Source of the DNA: Branchiostoma lanceolatum
Taxonomy: Eukaryota; Chordata; Leptocardii; Amphioxiformes; Branchiostomatidae
Assembly (NCBI RefSeq): GCF_035083965.1
Contig: NC_089729.1
Span: 14,992,964 to 15,056,963, forward strand
Length of the DNA stretch: 64,000 nucleotides
Direction: 5' to 3'
Both the position numbers and the translations under genes were made by a program. Below, one piece after another: positions 11,801-21,223 of this stretch. Below the pieces are notes generated by a model, which was given only the letters and a program-made list of their open reading frames with translations, did no database searches and was not told the origin of the DNA. Numbering within the stretch: the first letter of the stretch is position 1; the number at the start of each line of letters is the position of its first letter.

Positions 11801-14480
11801 CATTGCGTATGGATTGTTTGCAATCTTTAGAGGTATTTACTAGATTGTGAATTTTTAAATGATTTCTAGCTATTTTGGGAGGATGCGTTCACTTTGTTTT
11901 GACACTATTTGTCCAATAGAGCATGCTTGCTTGACCTTACTAATATGTAACGTTTGATTTTGCTCTATCAAAACAGCAGAAACATGCATTTAGCATTGGA
12001 CATAATACTGGATTTGGTACAACACTACAAAATCATCAACCTTAGCCTAAAATGACTAGAAAAGGTATTCTCCCACTTCAATGCAATGTTATGCAATGTT
12101 CTATGGCTATGCGGCCGGCGCCTCTATCTTTTTGGTAGTACACGCTATTATTATTATTCGTTTTCACCGTTTTGCAAAAGACCAATGTCACAATAACGTG
12201 TGCTAGCCCCATTGCTTTAAGCCCTTTGAATTAAATACCGCCGATGTAGAAAAAATGGCGTCGACCTAAATGTTGAAATTGATACTGGAGGAATAGGGTT
12301 ATAAGATATTAACGGAGAGACCTGAACCGTATCATGACGGAGAACTTTCCAGAAAAACTTGTTAGTGAAGTCATCACGTATGCCCACTGGGGAGAGAATT
12401 GAGTGAAGTTGATAAAACGTTCAATTTCGAACCCGCTATCAGTTAGCGTACAGTTTTCCGATAAGCACGCGCTAACATATTCACCGACGTTCTCTTTACT
12501 TGGCACTAGTACAACTAAGATGTAGTGTAAAGATAAAGCAAGCAGAAAATAATTTTTTGCCACTTACTTGTACTGTTAACTTCGATCCAATAAAGGAAAA
12601 CGTTAACGTATACAAATTGAATACTTGGCAGAACAAGGAGCCTTCTTCAGGATTACTGGCCATTTACTTAAACCACATGACCTTGTCGTCACGTGACTTT
12701 ATCCAAGAGTCACGCATGAGCTTTTACAAAAACATTGGCTCCTTTTTGTCACCGATATTGTACTTGCTCAATACATGTTGTATGCCGAAAATAAAGTATT
12801 TCAACGATTAAAAATGCATACTTTGTCAGACAAACTTCACCCTATCTGGTACACAAAGTGATATTTTCTATATATTGTCCGACTCCTATATATATCCACA
12901 TACATCAATTTATCTACAAATCATTCCATAAGTGAGAGAGAATTACCAATACATGACTATATTATATTGTAACCCATATACTGTTATCGACAATATATTG
13001 TAGTTGGAGTTATATTGTAGGCTAATCTAGCCTTGTAGTATTGTTAATTGAATGTCATACATTGTACCATGTACGATTGTTGAGGAATTAAGTTCATTGT
13101 CATTGTATTTCTCCAGGACACCAACTGGTGTGAATATGACTACGAGTGTAGCGGTTGCATGCGGTGCATGTGTAACCAGTGCGTGCAGCCGACACCTTGC
13201 AGGTCGGACCGGGACTGCGACAGGCCTGACCAGTGTGTGTTCCACATGGAGGGAGGCTACTATTGTGACAGACTAGTAAGTACAAAGGAATAAATTATGT
13301 CAAAATAATCATATGAAAATCACACCATTTCCTGTTATATCTAAACTTTTTGGATTGTATATTTTTATTTACCATGCGGGCTAGTATAATTCCCCCCTTA
13401 GGGTTGTTGTGATAGAATGTATGATCCCATTGGGTGATTGCACTAAAGTGACGACGACGTAGGTAACTCAACAAAATGGTGGACGTTTGAAGACACATGC
13501 AATGAATAATGTTGGTAACAATAATAATTTCCCTATGAAGGTGATACCCCCAAATTACAACTTTCATTCTTTCTCTTTGCATTTTCGTATTTACAGATAT
13601 AGAACATCAGGTATGAAAAAAATCCTTTAATAGCAATATTGTTGTACTGTATGACATTGTTGCGAATGACGACCTCCATCTTGGATTCATCTAACTTCCC
13701 CAACATGACGGCTGATAGTCTAAATCCATTATCTGTGACGTCACGTTTGAAGACACTATATGGTGTATGTTGTTTCTTTTCGTACAGAAGGATTTTAACG
13801 CCATCGATACGCAGCCGGTCAAGCCCCACGAACAGCCGGTCGGGCCGGCGCCGGTGGTGCGCAGCGCCGTGAGTTGGCGGGAGCAGATGTTCCGTCCCCC
13901 GCCCTGCCTCAGTACGGACGACTGCCCGGCCGGACAGAAGTGTGTTTACCACAGCGACTACAAATTCTCATTCTGCAGGGTAGGCAGTTTTTTTTGGCTA
14001 CACCTTAGGGGTAAAGCTGTTATCTTTACATTTTTTTTATTGCAAGCAAGCTAACAGAAAGTGGACAGGAGTGTGTTTACCATAGCGATTCCAAGTTCTC
14101 TTTCTGCAGGGTAGGCAGTATTTGGCGACACCTCAGGGCGGAGCTGCTATCTTTATTTTTTTTTAATTGCAAGAAAGCTAACAGAAGTCCTCTTTATATG
14201 ATAGACGAAGACTTTCAAAGAAAATATTGGGTACAAATTATTGCACTGAATTTGGCCTCTCCGGTTCCTTCAATGCTATATCTATTGATATTTGTTTGTT
14301 GATTTGTTTGTTTATTTTTAGGGTCCACTGTACTGTCAACTTGACGGCGACTGCGGCAGGGGGAGGCTGTGCTTGTACCACGACTGCAGAAAACCGCCCC
14401 CTTGCTACGGCGACAATTACTGCACCCCTCCACTTAGATGCTTGTACCACCAGGACGCCGGATACTACTGTGACGTAAGC
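2882..14480 (+). CDS. secreted cysteine-rich protein with repeated C-x5-C-x5-C-x-Y/F-H modules (multi-exon)
   Basis: Five exons join in phase. Exon 1 is 2882-2987 (ATG 2918; signal-peptide-like MTNRVALSVDVFLASVVIIG). Exon 2 is 9932-10017, exon 3 13117-13275, exon 4 13788-13979 and exon 5 14322-14480. Donors are GTATTG, GTAAGT, GTAAGT, GTAGGC and GTAAGT; acceptors are CAG or TAG. Phases run 1, 0, 0, 0. The mature part carries five roughly 27-residue modules: one in exon 2 (ends FSFC), one in exon 3 (YYC), one in exon 4 (FSFC) and two in exon 5 (the second ends YYC). Each follows C-x5-C-x5-C-x-(Y/F)-H and a closing Cys. Exon 3 opens with an extra Cys-rich stretch (CSGCMRCMCNQC) and exon 4 with a Pro-rich linker. 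The spacing recalls the first half of a Dickkopf N-terminal domain, but the rest of that domain is absent. The 3' end is uncertain. The exon-1 frame is open upstream to the acceptor at 2880-2881, so a 5' exon is possible. Role unknown; probably extracellular. Confidence 0.75.
3392..3418 (+). repeat. (AATG)n microsatellite
   Basis: About seven tandem copies of a 4-base AATG/TGAA word. Confidence 0.85.
3419..3500 (-). mobile_element. 3' end of a LINE-like element, reverse orientation
   Basis: Read on the minus strand, this ends in ...GCAATAAAGTTCATTCATTC, that is, a polyadenylation-like AATAAA word followed by a short tandem tail, the layout of a non-LTR element 3' end. No coding part is attached. 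Confidence 0.4.
4070..4873 (+). repeat. satellite block 1, about 170-180 bp unit, about five copies
   Basis: The phrase GCATTAGGAAAAGTGG (or a close variant) recurs near 4083, 4250, 4422, 4599 and 4780. Each is followed by a GGGGCAAAG-like stretch, then GATACCAACTG-GTTGTCCACCGTTATTAAGGGCAATTG and CGTTAGAATACAGAT-like segments (described in pieces). Units are diverged by point changes and small gaps. The last unit is cut at a TTAA by an inserted MITE and resumes at 5372. Confidence 0.9.
4874..5371. mobile_element. TTAA-flanked MITE (498 bp) with 31-bp terminal inverted repeats
   Basis: The ends are imperfect inverted repeats. The left end starts AGGCATCCAGCGCATTTTAT and the right end, reverse complemented, starts AGGCACCCAGAGCAGTTGAT; both continue into GAGGCTTGAAA, giving 27 of 31 matches by eye. 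TTAA flanks each side (4870-4873 and 5372-5375). Undisturbed units of the surrounding satellite carry a single TTAA at the same place, so this is a clean target-site duplication as made by piggyBac-type transposases. There is no open frame of note, so it is non-autonomous. Confidence 0.88.
5372..5420 (+). repeat. resumed tail of satellite block 1
   Basis: After the inserted MITE, the satellite sequence continues with TTAAGGGCAATCGGATTAT and a degraded remainder of the unit. Confidence 0.75.
5421..7690. other. intron 1, mostly unique sequence
   Basis: No coding frame or recognised repeat. Short open frames at 6366-6560 (minus) and 6714-6905 have no coding signature. The stretch 5640-5760 has balanced composition and no repeat character but cannot be assigned. 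Confidence 0.4.
7700..8600 (+). repeat. satellite block 2, G-rich 165-190 bp unit, about five copies
   Basis: The order TTTGGGAATTGTGAGG, AATAGCCTGGGGTATA, a G-rich run (AGGGGGAGGGGGGCAAGAGG-like), TTTTGGTGAGGCAAACC and ACATATATGCTTGTC repeats with starts near 7730, 7911, 8101, 8290 and 8453. Each unit carries three or more G runs, including a 16-base G/A run near 8497. Short open frames across it are repeat-derived. Confidence 0.92.
8601..9931. other. end of intron 1
   Basis: No gene seen. 9500-9700 ends in a CA-rich ACACAAACATACACACAGG-type tail, a style common at the end of dispersed elements, but no element boundary could be fixed. Confidence 0.35.
10470..10697 (-). mobile_element. tRNA-derived SINE
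   Basis: On the minus strand the head (10620-10697) carries an A-box-like TAGTCCAGTGG and a B-box GGTTCGATCCC with tRNA-like spacing, followed by an unrelated body containing CGTTAAGCCGTGGTCC and CTTGTCGAAAAGAGCTAGGG. The anticodon arm does not fold as a normal tRNA and the acceptor stem does not close, so this is a SINE and not a tRNA gene. The body matches a fragment at 41390-41470 and, weakly, one at 32380-32520. It lies in intron 2 of the cysteine-rich gene. Confidence 0.7.
11335..11361 (+). other. possible 27-nt micro-exon of the cysteine-rich gene
   Basis: A pyrimidine-rich acceptor (TTTGCCTTTCAG) is followed by nine codons (LCTCQNNPL) and then GTACTT. Both phases are 0, which would fit between exons 2 and 3, and it adds two Cys. 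The donor is weak and no transcript is available. Confidence 0.25.
11362..13116. other. rest of intron 2
   Basis: No gene or clear repeat. It includes AT-rich stretches with ACAATATATTGT-type small palindromes at 12860-13010. Confidence 0.4.
13936..14180 (+). repeat. tandem duplication of the 3' half of exon 4 with its following intron
   Basis: 13936-14057 (end of exon 4, GTAGGCAG donor, intron, GCAAGCTAACAG) is followed by a second version at about 14058-14180 (same exon end, same GTAGGCAG donor, same intron words, GAAAGCTAACAG). The second copy would encode the same closing CVYHS...FSFCR motif, but it needs an incoming phase of 1 while exon 4 leaves phase 0. It is probably skipped or non-functional. 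Confidence 0.8.
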
Positions 14481-16661
14481 GTAAGTAACAATTTCCTTGA
14501 TAAGGCTTCAAAAGTTTTTGAGTTGTTCTTGACTTAAATCCAAATGATATTGTTGAATGCTTTAAATACGTAGCTTTCTTTTAACATATTGGCACTACAT
14601 GTGCAACTTGTGAATATTTCATCAACGTGGCTTAGTCGCCTTTTTGCATCATTGCTATATTTTCTCTTATTATTTCATAATAGATTCTAAAATCCTTTTG
14701 TTTTTATCGTGCTTAAGCACACTGAAGTAGTCGTTTGGCACCAAATTCCCTATTGGTAACAGAGTTAGGCAACAGGAAGAAGATAAAAAAAGCACAACCT
14801 TTTCTAAAGCTTTTTTCTTGTGCTTCTATATTTCCAGATATCCGGAAATAGTTAACCGACCATCCATGCACACGTGACCAGACAGAGACCGTCCAGAAGA
14901 CGTACAGGATGCGCAAGATAGCTTTGGAGACGTCTAAGAGAAGTTTCTCCTTCAGGGGTCTAATGTTCACAAAATCACACTTTCTTAACATCCTCCAGTG
15001 GAAATTATGCTCCATTCACATCAATCAGATCATATGTGATATGATTATTACTATGAAGCCTAATGTGTAAACATTAGGTATGTAAAATGTTATTGTAAGC
15101 TGGCTGTAAAATACAAAATTCAAAAAGGAAAGAAACTGAAACGACAATTGATGAAAAAGGGCAGAGTTGAAACTATATCTATTAGATTACAAGCAGCGTT
15201 GCATACATCGTGTACATTGAAATAGCGTATAAATGTCATTTCATGCTTTAACGGGGTTATATTCTAAAACATACATTTCTATTCTGCACAATGTTCTTGG
15301 CATATTGTAAAATGGAGCATATTTGGAACGCTGTAAGCCATAAATTGAAATGAAGCAAAAGACTAGAAGATATGCTGGTACTGAAATAATAAGGAACAAA
15401 CACGATAACCTCATTCTTTGTATCTGTAAAAAGGTTTTGATAATCCAAATGATAACATACCAGATATGTATGAACTTGTAGCAGGTAATGTATATAGAAC
15501 ACATATCACTTCTACCATTTAACAACGAAAAAACTAGTCTTTCGGTGATGGTAGTATTGTAAAAGTACACATGTAACTATACTTGCAACAATACATAATG
15601 TGTATTGTCCATTAAATGTATTACTTGGGCACGATGATAGCATATAGTATTACTAAAAAGCGGTGTTATATTAACTAATACGTGAATTTGTTCGTTCACA
15701 TAATGATAACTTAAGCTATGTATGGGAGAATTCGGGTTTCATATCAAAATATGTAGGTCTATATATATATATATATATTGTGTTTGTGTCTACTTTGTGA
15801 ACCCTTGCAGTATAACATTGTACAACGTGTATGTGATGTGACAAATGCTTAAAAGAGTGCACTGCATGCACCACGAAGTATTATTTTTTAGCAACATTGT
15901 AAATTGTATGTTAGTTCGAGCGCTTTTAGCACGTCTTTGTGTGAGTGTTGATACTGTGTAAAATCATGCATACCAAATGATACACTGTACAACATTCCGG
16001 TTTTATACCTTGAATCAGAATTTCCATTTGAGACCAACTGTCAGGCTTTCTGCTGTCTTTACGACATCCTTCAGACCTGTTATGTTATTGAAACTGTTTC
16101 GTCTATTATTCTATTTCAGTGTTTGTGTTTCACTATCATCATTATGAAGAACAATAGTCGAAGTTCGCGTGCTAAGCAGATATTTCCGTTAACTGCAGTT
16201 TCCAAGGTAAGGAACAGGGGGCGCTGTAACACGGTAAATCATTATGACGCACAGTGTGCCCATCCTTTAGCTTGCTCGCAAACCAGTTGAGTCTATCAGA
16301 TATTCGAATCTTATTGGTGCTTAGTACATGTGTTTGTATGCAGTCAGTAATTAAATCGTATGTTTAGGTGTGGTTTGTATTTGTGTTGTCAGGTCTTTTG
16401 TTCCGAGTTTGTACCTATTATAGAATACAGTATACATCTAAACGCAACAATTGAGTTCCTAGCAATCATCACAAGTAATTGAACATTTTCATAGATATTC
16501 CATCAAAGAAATTGAAAACAAACAAATACAGGTTAGTTTTTATAAATGAACACGTGAACGATGTACACCCCCTTAACGCCAAATGGGACTCTCCAATGAC
16601 GCAGGTAGATCCTTTTGTCCTTCTAGTTTCGGTGAGTGCGGACACTTCCGGATACGTAAAA
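14481..16661. other. spacer between the cysteine-rich gene and the first TRIM gene
   Basis: AT-rich and largely featureless. It has an (AT)n run at about 15757-15780 and one possible terminal exon at 16120. Confidence 0.4.
16120..16290 (+). other. possible terminal exon of the cysteine-rich gene
   Basis: A good acceptor (TATTCTATTTCAG) is followed by a phase-0 frame that starts CLCF and either leaves at a GTAAGG donor after 16206 (87 nt) or runs to TGA at 16288. The read-through part contains C-x9-C-x5-C. It lacks the Y/F-H signature. The alternative end of the gene is read-through of exon 5 into its intron, which stops after about 18 codons. Confidence 0.25.
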
Positions 16662-18644
16662 ATGGCGTCAAGCGCATTCAGCGAAATTACAGACGAATTT
16701 CTCGTCTGCCATATCTGTTTGGAGACCTTCAAGCAGCCTAAGATGCTGCCGTGTCTTCACACCTTCTGCCAGCCGTGTTTGGAGAGGCTCCTGGCCACAG
16801 AGCCGGTAGGAAAACTCTCCTGTCCGACGTGCCGACAGGACGTGCCCCTTCCAGAATATGGCGTCCAAGGGTTGAAGTCCAACTTCCTCGTTGGCAAATT
16901 GCACGACATTCTACAACAACAGCCGAAAGAAAAAGGAAAAACATCAGAGACACACGAGAATGGAGTCCCCTGTACGGCCTGTGAGAGAGGCAACCCTGCC
17001 GAGCTCTACTGTATGGAGTGTACCGACTACCTGTGTCAGGTGTGTAACGACACGCATCGTGGGCTCAAAGTAAGTAAGTCCCACAAAGTTGTAACAATTC
17101 AAAACCTGCAATCAGGACAATTCGTCGCCGACCTCCGGGCAAGGGAGACCTCCAAGTGTGAGAATCACAACGAACTGAACAAGTTCTACTGTGACACCTG
17201 TCACCGGGTCATCTGTCTGCACTGTGTGGTAACGGCGCACAAAGATCACCAGTATGTGGAGATAGAGAAGGCGGCCGAGAGGGAGAGAGCAAAGATAAAG
17301 GCCAAACTGTCCACAGTCAAGAACACAGCAGACCTGCATGAGAGGTGGATAGAAGAGTTGCAGTCAGTAAAGGACGACTGGCCTTTACAAGTACAGCGTA
17401 CAGAAGAACAGATCGAAAAACAGGCAAAGGCTATCAAAAAGGCCGTTCGGAAGGTGAAGAGTGAGAAAATCAGTCAGCTTCGCGCCATGAATGCTGCTCG
17501 GGAGAGACAGATGGAAGCCGCCATGGAGGCAGCTGAGATGGACCTGGCCTCAGCCAAGAGCTGTGTCCAGTTCACGGACAAAGTGTTGGAGTACGGGAGT
17601 CCAGCGGAGGTCATGTCGGTGGTCGGAGAACTGACCTCACGGATGGAGCAAACCGCAAACAAGAATGTCGCTGAGAGAGCTGAACTGACCAATGGTCTCA
17701 TATACTTGACCTTTGACTCACCGACTCGTGAACTGGAGCAGGACATTTCAAAACTAGTCGGAGGGATAAAACAAACATCAGTGTCAATGAGAAGTACACT
17801 GTCATCAGTTCGTACAAAGGTGACTCTCTCCTGTAGCGAGAGCCCCAAACTACTGAAAACCGTCGGAAAGCAAGGCAGTGGAGATGGACAGTTTAACTCC
17901 CCTACATCACTCGCTGTCACCGCAGATGGAGATATTGCAGTGACTGATTATAACAACAGCCGTCTGCAATTTCTTGATAAAGATGGCACTTTCAAGAAGA
18001 AGGTCGATTTGAAGTTCAACCCAGAGTGCGTGGTGGCACTGAAAAACGGTGAGCTGTTGGTTACAGGAGACGAACATAGGATTCACGTACTGGACATACA
18101 AGGAAGGGCGTCACGTGTCATCCGAGTGAAGGGTGCTGAAGAGAAAGGCTCAACTACAAATGGTATCGCTGTTGACGTTTTGGGACGGATCATCGTCACT
18201 ATTGTGTACCAAGTGTTTGTACTAAGACCCAGTGGTGACGTAATTTTGAAGTTCGGCGACAAAGGTCAAGGCCAGCAGCAGTTGAGTTCCTCCCTCCATG
18301 TTACCGTTGACAGCAGCAATCAAATCATCATCAGTGATTATCACAACGACAACCTGAAGATATTCGACCCCGCCGGCCGTCATCTCTTCACGTGTGGGTC
18401 TTGTGGCTCGGGACCTGGTCAGCTGTACCACCCCTACTGTGTCATTACGGACAGCGAGGACAACATCGTCGTAGCTGACTGTTTCAACCAACGTGTTTCT
18501 CTGTTCAGTCGGACCGGCACATTTATCAGGCACGTTCTGGCACGTGGGGAACACGGACTGAACTGGCCAATGGGACTAACGCTGACTCACGACGGAAATT
18601 TGGTTGTTGCTGACTCTAATTCTATCAAGATATTCAAGATGTGA
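16662..18644 (+). CDS. TRIM-NHL protein (RING, B-box 1, B-box 2, coiled coil, NHL repeats), copy 1
   Basis: A single uninterrupted 660-aa frame. The start is taken at ATG 16662 (AAAAATGG context) because the homologous copy diverges just upstream and the RING follows directly; the frame is open back to 16479. The RING is C3HC4 with C16, C19, C31, H33, C36, C39, C54 and C57. B-box 1 spans about 103-145 and B-box 2 about 163-203, with paired Cys/His. A Glu/Lys/Ala-rich coiled coil covers about 205-330. From about 395 to the end, NHL blades recur, each with a GDGQF/GPGQL-type start, an ADGDI/SEDNI turn and a D...N.R...F ending. No filamin domain is seen. By family knowledge it is a cytoplasmic E3 ubiquitin ligase whose NHL propeller binds RNA or protein; the target is unknown. 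Intronless structure and a tandem paralogue fit the amphioxus TRIM expansion. AATAAA occurs at 18830. Confidence 0.93.
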   Translation: MASSAFSEITDEFLVCHICLETFKQPKMLPCLHTFCQPCLERLLATEPVGKLSCPTCRQDVPLPEYGVQGLKSNFLVGKLHDILQQQPKEKGKTSETHENGVPCTACERGNPAELYCMECTDYLCQVCNDTHRGLKVSKSHKVVTIQNLQSGQFVADLRARETSKCENHNELNKFYCDTCHRVICLHCVVTAHKDHQYVEIEKAAERERAKIKAKLSTVKNTADLHERWIEELQSVKDDWPLQVQRTEEQIEKQAKAIKKAVRKVKSEKISQLRAMNAARERQMEAAMEAAEMDLASAKSCVQFTDKVLEYGSPAEVMSVVGELTSRMEQTANKNVAERAELTNGLIYLTFDSPTRELEQDISKLVGGIKQTSVSMRSTLSSVRTKVTLSCSESPKLLKTVGKQGSGDGQFNSPTSLAVTADGDIAVTDYNNSRLQFLDKDGTFKKKVDLKFNPECVVALKNGELLVTGDEHRIHVLDIQGRASRVIRVKGAEEKGSTTNGIAVDVLGRIIVTIVYQVFVLRPSGDVILKFGDKGQGQQQLSSSLHVTVDSSNQIIISDYHNDNLKIFDPAGRHLFTCGSCGSGPGQLYHPYCVITDSEDNIVVADCFNQRVSLFSRTGTFIRHVLARGEHGLNWPMGLTLTHDGNLVVADSNSIKIFKM

Positions 18645-19095
18645 ACTGAAAATCAAATCGTAACTTTTAGTCTAGTCTGGATATTAACTAAAAAGAACGA
18701 AAGGGCTAATGTCTGATTATGATTTGACATCGATAGGACTGTCAATGTTGCAAAAAACATTTTAAGATTTAATCAAAAGCTACCTTCATAAACCATCATA
18801 TTGCCCATTTACAAACCATATGGAACTAAAATAAACCAACACAGACAAAAAAAATTGCAGGTTTACCAGCAAAACTTATATAACTTTCCCAAATTAACAA
18901 CAAGTAAATGTCAAATTCGTCATGAATCATTTCATTATAGGCGTTAGTAACTATTATGATATTCTATTCAAACTAAGTTTGCGAATTAACAAAACATTTT
19001 GTGAACTTGGAGAGTAATTAATCAGCAAAATAAATACGATGGTGAATACTGTTTTGAGACCATTTAATCGATACACCGAATAACAATCCTGTCAA
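18645..19095 (+). repeat. 3' flank shared with the second TRIM gene
   Basis: Bases following the stop match 24917-25376 almost word for word, for example AATCAAATCGTAACTTTTAG and the later GGCGTTAGTAACTATTATGA, so the duplication includes the 3' UTR and downstream DNA. Similarity resumes after the inserted LINE piece, from about 19832 to 20055. Confidence 0.85.
18830..18835 (+). promoter_or_regulatory. polyadenylation signal, TRIM copy 1
   Basis: AATAAA about 185 bases past the stop; the same word sits at the equivalent place after copy 2. Confidence 0.5.
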
Positions 19096-19835
19096 GTACA
19101 TTAACAACACGGCTTCCGCAAGTACCACTCCTGCGAGACTCAGCTCCTCGAATTCGTAGAATAAGTATCTTCAGCGATGGAGAAAGGTGTTGCGACTGAC
19201 GTTATCATCATGGACTTCGAAAAAGCCTTCGATCGAGTGAACCACAGCCTCCTTGTGCACAAGTTAGACCACTACGGGATCCGAGGACGCACCAACAGCT
19301 GGATTGCAAACTTCCTCAGCGACCGCAAACAGGCCGTGGTGGTGAACGGTGCCCAGTCAAGCTATGTAAACGTGAGGTCAGGTGTCCCACAGGGAACGGT
19401 ACTGGGGCCGAGCCTCTTCCTCACGTACATCAACGACCTCCCGAAGAAGATCTCCTCCCCCTCACGCCTATCCACTGATGACACGGCTGTGTACCGGCTG
19501 ATCGCCTGCCCTGCAAGACCCAGTTAAGCTGCAAGAGGACCTCGACAAGTTGGAAGACTGGGAGCGCGAGTGGGACATGGCTTTCCACCCAGACAAGTGC
19601 ATCCAGCTACCCTTGACACGTGCTAGAAAGCCACTCAACGTGGACTCCAGCTACACCCTTCACAGTCACACCCTAAAGCGAGTGCCCTCTGCCAAGTACC
19701 TTGAGATCACACTGCAGGCAGATCTATCCTGGGGGATACACATCAATAACACATACTCAAAGGCCAACAGAACATTGGGTTTCTTGAGGCGGAACCTGAG
19801 GGTGTTTTCCGGCAAGACCAAGGAACTGGCAAGAC
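19096..19835 (+). mobile_element. LINE (CR1/L2-like) reverse-transcriptase fragment
   Basis: The frame from about 19110 encodes HGFRKYHSCETQLLEF, a TAA stop, then MEKGVATDVIIMDFEKAFDR and SGVPQGTVLGPSLFLTYIND, the conserved core of a non-LTR reverse transcriptase. The catalytic block reads STDDTAVY, with Ser-Thr in place of the usual Phe/Tyr-Ala before the two Asp. A frameshift near 19500-19530 leads into the thumb part (LDKLEDWEREWDMAFHPDKC). Both ends are truncated. The fragment interrupts sequence that is continuous at 25375-25420 beside TRIM copy 2, so it arrived after the duplication. Dead. Confidence 0.9.
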
Positions 19836-20569
19836 TTTGTTAAGACAAAATGTTACAATTGGCATCATATACTAGTAGTTACATTTATCGGTCAACTGTC
19901 GCGTCATCGCTGTTGACTCAACTGTGATGTATTTGTAGAATGTTCGACATGTCGACACACATTTGTAATTACTGATGGCGTCAATCATAGTCAACAGCTG
20001 CAAACATTTTCAACACATAAATACCAAAACACTCACATCTCTAACAACAACAGCGATATGGTCCTACCGTTTCAATGGCAACGACCGTCAACAAGACGGA
20101 AAGACGCACCTCCGACACCCACCTTTCACCCAGCTTTTAAACCTCCTTGGAACCCAGGATGCCACTCCGAGAAATGATTATCGACAACTATTCTGATACC
20201 CACACACACACACTCAATAAAAAAAATTAACGAGAACCCTTGGTACTGTGTTTGGAAATGTAATGTCCGTGAATTGTACAAGGTCTCTAGAAGATTTGGG
20301 CGAACAGACAACTTGCTCTCGTCATTTTTGTTTTCGTTGAACTGTAGACCTTCTGTTTGCTTTCATAACGATACCCATAATACATAGTTCTCGACACATG
20401 TAAACATAGAGCATGGGCGTGACTGGCAGCCCCGTTTTTCGTGATTAATCATGCATTGAGAGAAGAAAATATCACTCATTATACCAGTATCTTCTAACAG
20501 CTGTAAAATTCATCTCCAAGCAGATGTTCGGAGGATAGATAAGACGTCTAGCAACGAAATAAAATATTT

Positions 20570-20640
20570 TGCATCGGCCGGGAATCGAACCCGGGCCTCC
20601 CGCGTGGCAGGCGAGAATTCTACCACTGAACCACCGATGC
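20570..20640 (-). tRNA. tRNA-Gly (anticodon GCC)
   Basis: On the minus strand, 71 nt with a 7-bp acceptor stem (GCATCGG with CCGATGC), A box TGGTTCAGTGG, anticodon loop around TGCCACG with anticodon GCC, and B box GGTTCGATTCC. There is no encoded CCA. A T4 run follows closely (TATTTTATTT), as expected for RNA polymerase III termination. It is very close to the metazoan tRNA-Gly-GCC consensus and looks functional. It lies alone between the two TRIM genes. Confidence 0.96.
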
Positions 20641-21223
20641 AGCTAATTCCTGTGGGTAACATCATTCTTACGGTCACTCTCAAATGTGGTTGGATACAGG
20701 AAAAGGGACCTGGCACTCTTTGAGAGATGAACCACTTTTAGAAATTGCTTCAATTCAACAAGACAGGCCAATCACATATTAACTTGTTGTCTTTTTTAAG
20801 ATCTGAATGCCATACAAGCACTGTGGCATATAAACCCGTAAATACTAATGATTAAGGTTGATGTGTGTGTGATTTCTTCTCACAACGCTTTGGGGCGACA
20901 TGTTTGCACTCACGAAAAAAACGCATTCTCTAATACAATCCCCAAACGCAACTTTCTAGGACAACATCATCACCCTGTTTATAACTTCTTTCATGTACCT
21001 ATATGTTTTGCATGTACTTCTAGGCACTTTCGACAGATGCAAATCTGGACAGGTATACATGGTGCCTCGTTGCAGAATTCATCAACCTATAGAAAACGTG
21101 AATAAGGCATGCAACGTTTACAATACCTCGCCAAACCAGCTTATTACTTATGCTGCAGTTTTCAAAATGATCAAAAGGTGACGCTGCAATACAGTAAATT
21201 GACTTCTGTGTTCACCTTTATCT

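Noticed and set aside
14058..14107. An extra coding exon of the cysteine-rich gene
   Set aside because: It would need a different incoming phase, so it was recorded as a duplicated relic and not as coding sequence.
19177..19527. A functional reverse-transcriptase gene
   Set aside because: Truncated at both ends, with a stop, a frameshift and an altered catalytic block.
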